From Clostridia bacterium (GTDB lineage: Bacteria > Bacillota > Clostridia > Oscillospirales > Butyricicoccaceae), in contig JAFQTO010000046.1 of assembly GCA_017408985.1 (NCBI GenBank), positions 1-34,464 on the forward strand: a stretch of 34,464 nt of DNA, given 5' to 3'. Every line of letters starts with the position of its first letter. Within the stretch, counting starts at the first letter, position 1. Below are positions 14,693 through 22,229 of the stretch, one piece after another. The position numbers and the translations under genes were made by a program. The notes under the pieces are model-generated. The model saw only the letters and a program-made list of their open reading frames with translations. It was not told where the DNA came from and did not search any database.

Positions 14693-14978
14693 AAATTGAT
14701 ACCAAACCGTTGATGCGGAAATAACGGCAGATAGGCCGCTACAGAGAGCCCGTGATGCTGAGAGTCGGGTGCGAAACAGTCTGTCAAATGGCCCGCGGAG
14801 GGTGCAGTCAAATGCGTCGTCAGGCGCAGAGTATTCTGCAACGTGTGACATACGTCAGTTGTCGGGGATATGATGGTATCCCGCAAAGTGCACGGCTCAG
14901 TCCGTGAAGCAAGGTGGCACCGCGAATAGTAGATTATTCGTCCTTGCTGTGATGTAATTGTCACAGCAAGGATTTTTT
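14693..14978 (+). promoter_or_regulatory. tryptophan T-box leader
   Basis: The canonical T-box AAGGTGGCACCGCG is at 14911-14924. It is followed by a strong terminator: TCCTTGCTGTGA and TCACAGCAAGGA around a short loop (14941-14972), then a T-run. The alternative antiterminator is formed by the T-box bulge. Upstream, Stem I is visible, with a GAGAG-type element near 14741 and a closing CCGC/GCGG pair. The likely specifier codon is TGG (14789-14791) after GTCAAA, i.e. tryptophan, agreeing with the downstream trpB. Uncharged tRNA-Trp would allow read-through. Confidence 0.9.
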
Positions 14979-14981
14979 TAT

Positions 14982-15025
14982 TCCGTATCGTAGGGGAGGC
15001 AGCTCTCTGCCTCCCGATATCCAAT
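14982..15025 (+). repeat. hairpin between T-box and trpB
   Basis: GGGAGGCAG-CTCT-CTGCCTCCC forms a 9-bp stem flanked by partly complementary ATCG/CGAT. There is no T-run, so it is not a terminator. It may stabilise the mRNA 5' end or be another member of the palindromic repeats. Confidence 0.5.
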
Positions 15026-15065
15026 ATAACTAATATAAATTTTATCATACATCGGAGGCATCATT

Positions 15066-16286
15066 ATGATTCTCAACGGCGTAAACTTTGACACTTATTT
15101 CCACAACTACCCCGACAAAGACGGCTATTTCGGCAAATACGGCGGCGTATTTATCGAGGACAAGCTCAAAAAAGCTATGGAGGAGATCACCTCCGCCTAT
15201 TTCTCCATCTGCCAGTCCCGCAAGTTCATCGCAGAGCTCAGACGTATCCGCAAGGAGTTTCAGGGCAGACCCACCCCCGTTACCCATCTTGAGCGCATGA
15301 GCGACTATCTGGGCGGCAAGGTCCAGCTTTATGCCAAGCGTGAGGATCTGAACCATTCGGGAGCACACAAGCTCAATCACTGTATGGGTGAGGGCCTGCT
15401 TGCCAAGTATATGGGCAAAAAGAAGATCATCGCCGAAACGGGAGCAGGTCAGCACGGCGTTGCGCTGGCAACCGCCGCCGCATACTTCGGTCTTGAGTGC
15501 GACATCTATATGGGTGCCGTCGACATCAAGAAGCAGGCTCCCAACGTTGCCCGTATGAAGATCCTGGGCGCCAACGTTGTGGAGGTCACCCACGGTCTGC
15601 AGACCCTCAAAGAGGCTGTTGACGCCGCTTTTGACGCATACAGCCGCGAGTACAAGGACGCTATCTACTGCATCGGCTCCGTTCTAGGCCCCCATCCCTT
15701 CCCCATGATGGTCCGTGACTTCCAGAGCGTTGTGGGCATCGAGGCAAGAGAGCAGTTTATTGAGATGACAGGTCACCTGCCCAACGCCGTTGTGGCATGC
15801 GTAGGCGGCGGAAGCAACGCCGCAGGTCTGTTCTCGGGTTTCCTCAACGACCCCGTTGACATCATCGGTGTCGAGCCTCTGGGCAAAGGCCCCAAGCTGG
15901 GTGATCACGCCGCCAGCCTCAAGTACGGCACCGAGGGCATTATGCACGGCTTCAACTCCATTATGCTCAAGGACGAAAACGGCGAGCCTGCACCCGTCTA
16001 CTCGGTCGCCAGCGGTCTTGACTATCCCTCCTCCGGCCCCGAGCACGCATTCTGGCAGGAAATAGGCAGAGCAAGATACGACGTTATCGACGACGAGGAG
16101 AGCATCGATGCATTCTTCAAGCTGGCACGTATGGAGGGAATCATCCCCGCTATCGAGAGCGCCCACGCCGTTGCCTACGGTATGAAGCTTGCCAAGACCA
16201 TGGAGCACGGCTCCATCCTCATAAACCTCTCGGGCAGAGGCGACAAGGATATGGACTACGTTATCGAAAACTACGGCATCAGATAA
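15066..16286 (+). CDS. trpB: tryptophan synthase beta subunit, stand-alone
   Basis: 406 residues. PLP enzyme condensing indole and serine to tryptophan. [15 protein letters not shown] holds the PLP lysine (Lys102); ETGAGQHG carries catalytic Glu124; [21 protein letters not shown] (phosphate binding) and NLSGRGDKD are diagnostic. The start ATG has CGGAGG seven bases upstream. No trpA or other trp gene lies beside it. Preceded by a Trp T-box, so it is induced when tRNA-Trp is uncharged. This suggests salvage of free indole, for instance from other gut microbes. It could be paired with a distant trpA. Confidence 0.95.
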   Translation: MILNGVNFDTYFHNYPDKDGYFGKYGGVFIEDKLKKAMEEITSAYFSICQSRKFIAELRRIRKEFQGRPTPVTHLERMSDYLGGKVQLYAKREDLNHSGAHKLNHCMGEGLLAKYMGKKKIIAETGAGQHGVALATAAAYFGLECDIYMGAVDIKKQAPNVARMKILGANVVEVTHGLQTLKEAVDAAFDAYSREYKDAIYCIGSVLGPHPFPMMVRDFQSVVGIEAREQFIEMTGHLPNAVVACVGGGSNAAGLFSGFLNDPVDIIGVEPLGKGPKLGDHAASLKYGTEGIMHGFNSIMLKDENGEPAPVYSVASGLDYPSSGPEHAFWQEIGRARYDVIDDEESIDAFFKLARMEGIIPAIESAHAVAYGMKLAKTMEHGSILINLSGRGDKDMDYVIENYGIR

Positions 16287-16306
16287 AAGGTAAAATAGTA
16301 AATGTT

Positions 16307-16346
16307 TTAAGGAGATATTGAAATTGACATTTCAATATCTCCTTAA
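16307..16346. repeat. 40-base perfect palindrome after trpB
   Basis: An 18-bp perfect stem (starting TTAAGGAGATATTG) encloses the loop TGAC. It is not followed by a clear T-run on either strand, but could still act as a transcript end or 3' stabiliser, or be a regulator site for the AraC gene that begins 31 bases later. Confidence 0.75.
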
Positions 16347-16376
16347 TATAATTGTAGGTAAAAAGGGGGGAGGGCA

Positions 16377-17192
16377 ATGCCGTACACGGTTTTTCCGTGC
16401 AGGAGCTTCAAGGTCAAATACACCGGCAACCCCTCACCGCCCCATATTACCGCTGCCGATGACTATCGGTGCGGCGACAGTTTCCTTGCCACGGTTTTTC
16501 TCAAAGGCAGGGGAGTATGCTTTGTGGACGGCGAGAGCTATATTATAGAGGCAGGGGATATGGTGCTCATCGGTCCGGAGTGCATGCGCTCGTTCAGAGT
16601 GGAACAGACGGGTGAGCACGAGCGTTTGTCCGTATATCTGTCTGCCGATGCTTTTTTGCCCCTGCGTGAGTATGATCTGCAGCTTGATAAGATGTTTTAC
16701 GCAGGCGGAGTCCACAGACTGTCCGACCATCCGCGGATATGGGAGCAGGTGCTGTTTATCAGGGATACCGCTGCCGCCTGCGACGCAGCCCGTCAGGCCG
16801 AAGTTCATCTGGCAGTGCTGCAGCTGCTTGTCAGACTGTCCGACGTCACAAAACGGACGACCGCCGCGGAACCGCCCTGCGGCAGTTTGCAGGTCAGAGA
16901 GATATGCAGGTATATTGCCGACAATCTCGGCGAAAAGCTGGACCACGCATCCATCAAAGCCGCGCTTTCGGTCAGCCGATATCAGCTTACGCAGATATTC
17001 CCCCGATATACGGGTATGACCCTGACGGAGTATATATTGCAAAAACGCATTTTAAGAGCCACCGAGCTTGTGCGTCAGGGATTCAGCCTGACCGAGGCGG
17101 CTGCCGAGGCGGGATTTTCTACCTATTCGCATTTTTACAAAGAGTTCAGAAGAATCAGAGGAGTTTCTCCCGGAAAATATTTTTCACCTTGA
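16377..17192 (+). CDS. AraC family transcriptional regulator
   Basis: 271 residues. The N-terminal ~110 residues form a cupin-like ligand domain (HITAADDYRCGDSFL, then GDMVLIGPECMRSFRV). The C-terminal ~100 form the double helix-turn-helix of AraC/XylS: first HTH around LDHASIKAALSVSRYQLTQI, second around FSLTEAAAEAGFSTYSHFYKEF, ending in GVSPGKYF. The G-rich GGGGGGAGGG before the ATG is the ribosome site. It is 15 bases ahead of an AlkP-type hydrolase gene and probably controls that operon. The ligand is unknown, perhaps a sugar. Confidence 0.92.
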   Translation: MPYTVFPCRSFKVKYTGNPSPPHITAADDYRCGDSFLATVFLKGRGVCFVDGESYIIEAGDMVLIGPECMRSFRVEQTGEHERLSVYLSADAFLPLREYDLQLDKMFYAGGVHRLSDHPRIWEQVLFIRDTAAACDAARQAEVHLAVLQLLVRLSDVTKRTTAAEPPCGSLQVREICRYIADNLGEKLDHASIKAALSVSRYQLTQIFPRYTGMTLTEYILQKRILRATELVRQGFSLTEAAAEAGFSTYSHFYKEFRRIRGVSPGKYFSP

Positions 17193-17207
17193 ACAGGAGG
17201 TTTTATT

Positions 17208-18044
17208 ATGGACCATTATAACAGCTATCAGCTCAAGCATTTTGCAGGCATCGTTGCCGATACAATGGGTATCTCTCTGCCCGAGGGTTACGCAAAGGGC
17301 ATCAAATGGGTCAGCGACATTCTCAAATCCCGTGCAGGCGGCACCTGCGACAGAGCCGTGCTCTATCACGCCGACGCCGTGGGTATGTATATGTGGCAGC
17401 AGTATACCGACCTGTTTGCCCCCGTATATCGCAACACTACGCTCAGCGTGCCCTTTATCAGCACGGTCAGCTCCTTTACTCCCGTGGCCCACGCAAGTAT
17501 GTACACAGGCTTAGACCCCAAAGACCACGGCATACAGAGCTACACCCGTCCTCAGCTTGAGTGCTCCACACTCTTCGACGTGCTGATCGCTCAGGGCAAG
17601 CGTGTCGCTATCCTCGCTCAGGACGATTCCACCTTCCTGCATATTTTCGCGGGCAGAGAGCTGGATTATTTTGAGGAGCCCAACGCCATCTGCATTCAGG
17701 AAAAGGCTCTGGAGCTTATTGAGTCGGACAAATACGACGTCATCTCCATCCACACCTTTGACTATGACAACGCCGCACACTTCTACGGCCCCGAGAGCAA
17801 AGAAGGCATCAACGCCATCGCGCTGGAGGCAGAGGGTTTTGAGCGCATCGCCAAGCTGATCCGCTCCAAAAACGACGGCCGCCGTACCCTGCTGACCTAT
17901 TCGCCCGACCACGGACAGCATCCCGTGGGTTCCATCGGTGACGAGCCCGAGGCAGAGGGTGTGGACACCTCCAAGTTCAAGGGTATGCACGGCACCAAGA
18001 AGATCGAGGATATGAATATCGTCCATTTCTTCGGTATTGTCTGA
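17208..18044 (+). CDS. alkaline phosphatase superfamily hydrolase (paralogue 1)
   Basis: 278 residues without a signal peptide, so cytosolic. AlkP-superfamily metal ligands are recognisable: Asp56 (YHADAVG), a Thr91 nucleophile region (SSFTPVAHASMYTG), HTFDYDNAAHFYGPES, SPDHGQHP and the late GMHG. It is shorter than typical phosphodiesterases of this fold. A second copy with the same architecture (DAIG, VTPVCFGTMYTG, MDHGCH, YGSHG) lies at 25026-25862. AGGAGG precedes the ATG. It stands between an AraC regulator and a PHP phosphatase. Likely acts on a phosphomonoester or diester; the substrate is unknown. Confidence 0.8.
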   Translation: MDHYNSYQLKHFAGIVADTMGISLPEGYAKGIKWVSDILKSRAGGTCDRAVLYHADAVGMYMWQQYTDLFAPVYRNTTLSVPFISTVSSFTPVAHASMYTGLDPKDHGIQSYTRPQLECSTLFDVLIAQGKRVAILAQDDSTFLHIFAGRELDYFEEPNAICIQEKALELIESDKYDVISIHTFDYDNAAHFYGPESKEGINAIALEAEGFERIAKLIRSKNDGRRTLLTYSPDHGQHPVGSIGDEPEAEGVDTSKFKGMHGTKKIEDMNIVHFFGIV

Positions 18045-18054
18045 GGAGATAATG

Positions 18055-18846
18055 ATGAATTGGCTTGTTGACACGCATACCCACTCCGACCACTCATTTG
18101 ACGGAAAGCATTCCGTGCTTGAGATGGCGCAGACCGCCGAAAAAATGGGTGTGCAGTATTACGCTGTTACCGACCATCTGGAGTTTGAGTACGAGAAGTG
18201 GAATCATCCCTTTGACCCCGTTGCCCAGCGACGCGACGTGCTGGCAGCGCAGGAGCAGGTCTCCCTCAAGCTTGCCTACGGCGCCGAGATCGGTTTGACC
18301 GCCGATCCCATACACGCACGGATGGGCTGGGATCACATCAAAGACTGCGACCCCGACGTGGTCATCGGCTCGCTCCACGTCCTTCGTGGCGTGGACGTGT
18401 ACCACGCACCGTATTTTGAGAACAAGACCCGTGAGCAGGCGTACCTGCCCTATATCGAGGGTCTGCTGGCGGCTGTCAAGACCCTGCCTCAGATCAATAT
18501 TCTGGGTCACTACGATTTTGTCTGCAAGGGCGCCACATTCGCAAACCGGCCCATAACTCTGGCAGATTCCCCTGCGGCCTTTGACGAGCTGTTTACCTAT
18601 CTTATCCAAAACGGCATCGGCCTCGAGATCAACACTGCCGTGTGGAAGGGCGCCGAGCCCTGGGGGGTGGACGTGCTGAAATACTACAGGGAAAAGGGCG
18701 GCGAGTTCGTCACCTTCGGCACCGATTCCCACCGTCCCACGCAGGTCGGTCTGCTCATTGACACCGCCCGTGAGCTTGCTCTGGCGGCAGGCATAAAATA
18801 TACCGCGATATACCAAAAACGCAAACCCACCTTTATCAAGCTTTGA
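18055..18846 (+). CDS. PHP-domain phosphatase, HisJ/HisK-like
   Basis: 263 residues from the ATG at 18055. PHP-fold motifs: DTHTHSDHSFDG, AVTDHLE, GAEIGLT, VVIGSLHVLRGVD, ILGHYDFV, LEINTAVWKG and the terminal FGTDSHRPTQVG. GAGGAG precedes a double ATG; the second is preferred for spacing, and a TTG further up overlaps the AlkP gene. Only ten bases separate the AlkP stop from this ATG. It is a different lineage from the PHP protein at 12272-13087. Together with the AlkP hydrolase it suggests stepwise dephosphorylation of a metabolite. Confidence 0.85.
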   Translation: MNWLVDTHTHSDHSFDGKHSVLEMAQTAEKMGVQYYAVTDHLEFEYEKWNHPFDPVAQRRDVLAAQEQVSLKLAYGAEIGLTADPIHARMGWDHIKDCDPDVVIGSLHVLRGVDVYHAPYFENKTREQAYLPYIEGLLAAVKTLPQINILGHYDFVCKGATFANRPITLADSPAAFDELFTYLIQNGIGLEINTAVWKGAEPWGVDVLKYYREKGGEFVTFGTDSHRPTQVGLLIDTARELALAAGIKYTAIYQKRKPTFIKL

Positions 18847-18856
18847 GAGGTAACCA

Positions 18857-19735
18857 ATGGAAAGAGTCAGATATATCGGTGACATCTACCGTCCCCCAAG
18901 CGAAGCATACTCACTCATAATTCAGGCCACCGTAGGCTGCTCGGGCAACACCTGCCGTTTCTGCCGTATGTACAAGGCCAAGCAGTTCTATATCCGTCCC
19001 GTTGAGGACGTGCTGGAAGATTTGCGCCGCGCCCGCGCCTGCTACGGAAGAGTCGGGAGGATATTCATAGCCGACGGCGATGCCATGATAATGCCCCTGC
19101 AAAACTGGCTGAAGATTCTGGACTATATCAAGCAGCATTTCCCCGAGACCGAACGCGTCACCTGCTACGCCACACCCCGAAGCGTCCTGCTCAAAAAGCC
19201 CGATGAGCTTGCTCTGCTGCGCGGAATGGGTCTTGAGATGGTGTACATCGGTCTGGAATCGGGCTCGGATCGGGTGCTCAAACTGATGGAAAAGGGCAAC
19301 ACCGCCGCCGAGATAATCGAGGCATCCAAAAAACTCCACGCCGCAGGCATCAAGATCTCGGTTACAGCCATCAACGGCCTCGGCGGCCTTGACCTGCTGC
19401 AGGAACATGCCGTGGAGACCGGCAGAGTGCTTTCGGCAATGAAGCCCCACTATATCGGTCTGCTCACCCTGATGATCGAGCCTCCCGCACCCGTATGTCA
19501 AATGGTAGACTCGGGCGAGCTCAGGCTGCTGACGGCAGAAGAAATACTGGGCGAGACACGTCTTATCCTGCAAAACTGCGATTGTGAGGGCGCCGTGTTC
19601 CGCTCAAACCACGCCAGCAACTATCTGCCCCTTGCAGGCACCCTCAACCGCGACCGCGACAGGCTTATCGCACTTATCGACAGCGCACTGCAAGGCAAAA
19701 CCAATCTGCGCCCCGAATACTTCCGCGCATTGTAA
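18857..19735 (+). CDS. radical SAM protein with CX4CX2C cluster motif
   Basis: 292 residues. The [4Fe-4S] motif is GCSGNTCRFCRMY: Cys28, Cys33, Cys36, i.e. CX4CX2C rather than the canonical CX3CX2C. This spacing is familiar for a family of small clostridial radical SAM proteins with GCSxNxCxFC. IFIADGDAMI follows, then GLEMVYIGLESGSDRVLKLM (Elp3/HemN-like) and ISVTAINGLGG. No C-terminal B12 or TRAM domain. The ATG follows a GAGAGGTAA site ten bases after the PHP stop; last gene of the AraC-AlkP-PHP unit. Its substrate is unknown. Confidence 0.85.
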   Translation: MERVRYIGDIYRPPSEAYSLIIQATVGCSGNTCRFCRMYKAKQFYIRPVEDVLEDLRRARACYGRVGRIFIADGDAMIMPLQNWLKILDYIKQHFPETERVTCYATPRSVLLKKPDELALLRGMGLEMVYIGLESGSDRVLKLMEKGNTAAEIIEASKKLHAAGIKISVTAINGLGGLDLLQEHAVETGRVLSAMKPHYIGLLTLMIEPPAPVCQMVDSGELRLLTAEEILGETRLILQNCDCEGAVFRSNHASNYLPLAGTLNRDRDRLIALIDSALQGKTNLRPEYFRAL

Positions 19736-19740
19736 AATCG

Positions 19741-19956
19741 CGCCCTCGGAGTAGCTAATAGCTAATAACGAATAGCTAATAGCTGTGGTATCCGCTCCGC
19801 GGACTTATTAAATAGGTCGCCGCAAGCGACAGAGCGTAAGCGAAGCGCGGTGAGTACCGCGCAAGACTTCGGCCGGGCTATGCCCGACCGAAGTCCATTA
19901 AATCGGGGTCCCCGCAAGACCTGTCTTGTGGGGAGCGCCGTAGGCGACACCTTAAC
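19741..19956. repeat. palindrome cluster, left part of the hairpin array
   Basis: An A/T-rich repeat of TAGCTAA units (19750-19784) is followed by a chain of hairpins: TCCGC-TCC-GCGGA; GTCGC-CGCAA-GCGAC; GCGCGGT-GAGT-ACCGCGC; GACTTCGG...CCGAAGTC with an inner CGGGC/GCCCG; TCCCCGCAAGAC/GTCTTGTGGGGA (one G-U); CGCC-GTA-GGCG. Two are preceded by an ATTAAAT spacer. No gene is visible. The 13 bases at 19844-19856 recur in reverse complement at 902-914. Confidence 0.75.
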
Positions 19957-20086
19957 GCCGTCTGAGACGGCATATCACGAAAGCCAACGGCTTTCCATAT
20001 CACGCACAACGCAGTTGTGCCATATCACGACACCGCAAGGTGCCTATATCACGGACGCGAAGCGTTCTGTATCCCGTCGCCAACGG
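19957..20086. repeat. tandem hairpin array with ATATCACG spacer, ~25-base period
   Basis: Successive 6-bp hairpins, each with a different sequence, are joined by a constant spacer. Hairpins: GCCGTC-TGA-GACGGC (19957-19971), AAAGCC-AAC-GGCTTT (19980-19994), CACAAC-GCA-GTTGTG (20005-20019), CACC-GCAA-GGTG (20031-20042), GGACGC-GAA-GCGTTC with one G-T pair (20053-20067), CCGT-CGCCA-ACGG (20074-20086). Spacer copies: CATATCACG at 19971, 19996 and 20021, TATATCACG at 20045, TGTATCCCG at 20068; steps 25, 25, 24, 23. Different arms keep complementarity, so structure is conserved rather than sequence. Confidence 0.85.
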
Positions 20087-20123
20087 TGCAATTCATTAAC
20101 ATTTTGCATTTTTCCACCCACAC

Positions 20124-20159
20124 AAAAAACCGACCGCGCTGATTTACTCAGCGCGGTCG
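20124..20159 (-). terminator. intrinsic terminator of the NhaC-family gene
   Basis: On the minus strand a 12-bp perfect stem (CGACCGCGCTGA/TCAGCGCGGTCG, 20131-20159) is followed by GTTTTTTG. Confidence 0.85.
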
Positions 20160-20183
20160 ATATTATTATGTTTTTACTTTTGC

Positions 20184-21836
20184 TTATGCCTTCTTGGCGT
20201 TCAGCTTCTTCATGTACATAAGGAAGCCGATGATAACCGCAACACCGAGAGCCAGGGTTACGATAGCGGTGAGAGCAAAGCCCAGAGCGCCGCTGATCAG
20301 ACCTGCTACCAGATACATCACAAAGCTGATTGCAGCAACTGTGAGTGCATAGGGCAGCTGAGTGGATACGTGGTTGACGTGTACGCACTTAGCACCTGCA
20401 GAGGACATGATGGTGGTATCGGAGATGGGGGAGCAATGGTCGCCGCAAACAGCGCCTGCCAGACATGCGGAGATGCCGATGAACAGCAGAGGATCGCTGA
20501 CGGAGAACATATTGCAGACGATGGGGATCAGGATACCGAAAGTACCCCAGGAGGTACCGGTTGCAAATGCCAGGATGCAGGCAACGACAAAGATAACTGC
20601 GGGCAGGAAGTTTGCAAGGCTCTGTGCAAAGTCGCTCTGCATAAGCTTCTCAACGTAGGAAGCCGAGCCGAGGATGTCGTTGGAGATGTTCTTCAGAGCG
20701 GTAGCAAGGGTCAGGATGGTGATAGCGGGAACCATTGCCTTGAAGCCCTGGGGGATACATTCCATAGCACCTGCGAAGGTGATGAGCTTTCTTGCCAGCA
20801 TGTAGACAACAATAACGATGAAAGCGATGATAGCGCCCCAAGGCAGACCGACTGTAGCATCGGTGTTACCGAATGCGCCGACCAGATCGCCTGCGAGCTC
20901 TGTGCCGCCCCACCAGTCAGTGCCGAAGAAGCCGCCGACGTAGAGCAGACCGAGAACAGAGATGATAACCAGAACGATGATGGGGAATACCAGGTCCACG
21001 ACCTTGCCCTTCTCGTTTGCTTCATAAACTTCGCCGTCAACGCGCTCATCGGTGGAGAACAGGTCGCCGTTCTGGATAGCGTTCAGCTCGTGCTTTCTCA
21101 TGGGACCGTAATCTGCATTGAGAACTACGATAGCGATGATGAAAGCCAGGGAGAGCAGGGAGTAGTAATTGAAGGGGATAGCCTTGATGAACAGCTCAAT
21201 GCCGGAGATGTCAGCTGCTACGTTCTCGGGAACAGAGCCGGAAACTGCTGCTGCCCAGGAAGAAACGGGAGCGATCATACAGATGGGAGCTGCGGTAGCG
21301 TCGATCAGGTAGCTGAACTTTGCACGGGAGACCTTGTGTGCATCGGTAACAGGCATCATAACGGAACCGACGGTGAGGCAGTTGAAGTAGTCGTCGATGA
21401 AGATCAGAATACCAAGAACAAAGGTTGCCAGCTGTGCGCCGACTCTCGTCTTGATGTTCTTTTCTGCCCAGCGGCCGAATGCAGCCGAGCCGCCTGCACG
21501 GTTGATCAGAGCAACGATAGCGCCCAGAAGAACCAGGAACAGGAAGATACCTGCGGTGCCTTCGATAGCGGAGATAAGGCCGTCGCTGACGGTGTAGTTA
21601 ACTGCGGTGGTAACAGATCCGCCGCTTGCAAGGATCGCACCGGTCAGAACACCGACGAACAGGGAAGAGTAAACTTCCTTGGTGATCAGAGCCAGAGCGA
21701 TAGCCACGATGGGCGGAACCAGTGCCCAGAAGGTTGCGTTGGTCTCAACGCCGCTGAAGGACACGCAAAGTGCCATAATGATAACAGCAGCGATCGCGAT
21801 GACGGTGACTAAGCTTTTGAGTTTTGCTGATTTCAT
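20184..21836 (-). CDS. nhaC: NhaC-family Na+/H+ antiporter
   Basis: 550 residues with about 12-13 membrane segments. Family blocks: FVGVLTGAIL, a re-entrant region with FIDDYFNCLTVGSVMMPVTD, LIDATAAPICMIAPVSSWAA, and near the end ATGTSWGTFGILIPI and GAVCGDHCSPISDTTIMSSAGA. The latter matches the second half of the ion pathway in NhaC/ArsB-type carriers. Exchanges Na+ for protons, or organic acids in some members. ATG with AGGAGG upstream, own promoter and terminator, so monocistronic. The exact coupling (for example malate/lactate-type) cannot be told. Confidence 0.9.
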   Translation of the reverse strand: MKSAKLKSLVTVIAIAAVIIMALCVSFSGVETNATFWALVPPIVAIALALITKEVYSSLFVGVLTGAILASGGSVTTAVNYTVSDGLISAIEGTAGIFLFLVLLGAIVALINRAGGSAAFGRWAEKNIKTRVGAQLATFVLGILIFIDDYFNCLTVGSVMMPVTDAHKVSRAKFSYLIDATAAPICMIAPVSSWAAAVSGSVPENVAADISGIELFIKAIPFNYYSLLSLAFIIAIVVLNADYGPMRKHELNAIQNGDLFSTDERVDGEVYEANEKGKVVDLVFPIIVLVIISVLGLLYVGGFFGTDWWGGTELAGDLVGAFGNTDATVGLPWGAIIAFIVIVVYMLARKLITFAGAMECIPQGFKAMVPAITILTLATALKNISNDILGSASYVEKLMQSDFAQSLANFLPAVIFVVACILAFATGTSWGTFGILIPIVCNMFSVSDPLLFIGISACLAGAVCGDHCSPISDTTIMSSAGAKCVHVNHVSTQLPYALTVAAISFVMYLVAGLISGALGFALTAIVTLALGVAVIIGFLMYMKKLNAKKA

Positions 21837-22229
21837 GTCTCGTTTCCTCCTAACGTTTTTCTATTTTACACAGCGTTTTGCGCCGAATAAACAGACTATG
21901 CAAAATGTATGCAAAAGGTGCATAAACCTTATAACTTATTATTGTCCAATTCGCAAAAAATGTCAATAGTTTGACTAAAAAATAGAAAGCAGACACAAAA
22001 AATTGTGAAAATTGCACAAAAATCCGTGGGAAATTTTTAACAATCGGTAAATGGAAAACTCTTGACATTTGGCAAAGGGGCAGTAAAGAACACCCCTTTT
22101 TCCGTCTCAAAGCGGCAGAGGATACAATTCTATTTTATGCTCCTTGTTTTTGGGAGTTTACAGTTTTAGCAAGAGAGGGTATAATATTTTATACATTGGT
22201 ATAAATAATCATTTTTGGGAGGCAGAAAT
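21837..22229. promoter_or_regulatory. divergent regulatory region between the nhaC and oxidoreductase genes
   Basis: Minus strand: TTGACA (complement of 21961-21966), 17 bases, AATAAT (complement of 21938-21943) drive nhaC. Plus strand: TTTACA (22157-22162), 17 bases, TATAAT (22180-22185) drive the oxidoreductase. A further TTGACA at about 22062 is followed by AAAGGGG...CCCCTTTTT (about 22073-22098), a small hairpin with a T-run that could attenuate an upstream start. TGCA-containing AT-rich words (ATGCAAAA, GTGCATAAA) cluster at 21898-21925. No gene is seen. Confidence 0.6.

Noticed and set aside
14982-15025. Second terminator in the trpB leader
   Set aside because: Good stem but no T-run; a terminator here would also block trpB without a known switch.
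19957-20086. CRISPR array
   Set aside because: The constant part is only nine bases, the variable parts are palindromes, there is no cas gene and units are 25 bases.
20370-21812. 480-codon plus-strand frame opposite the NhaC gene
   Set aside because: Mirror of a strongly coding gene; very Asp/Cys/Gly-rich with no domain, ribosome site or promoter.
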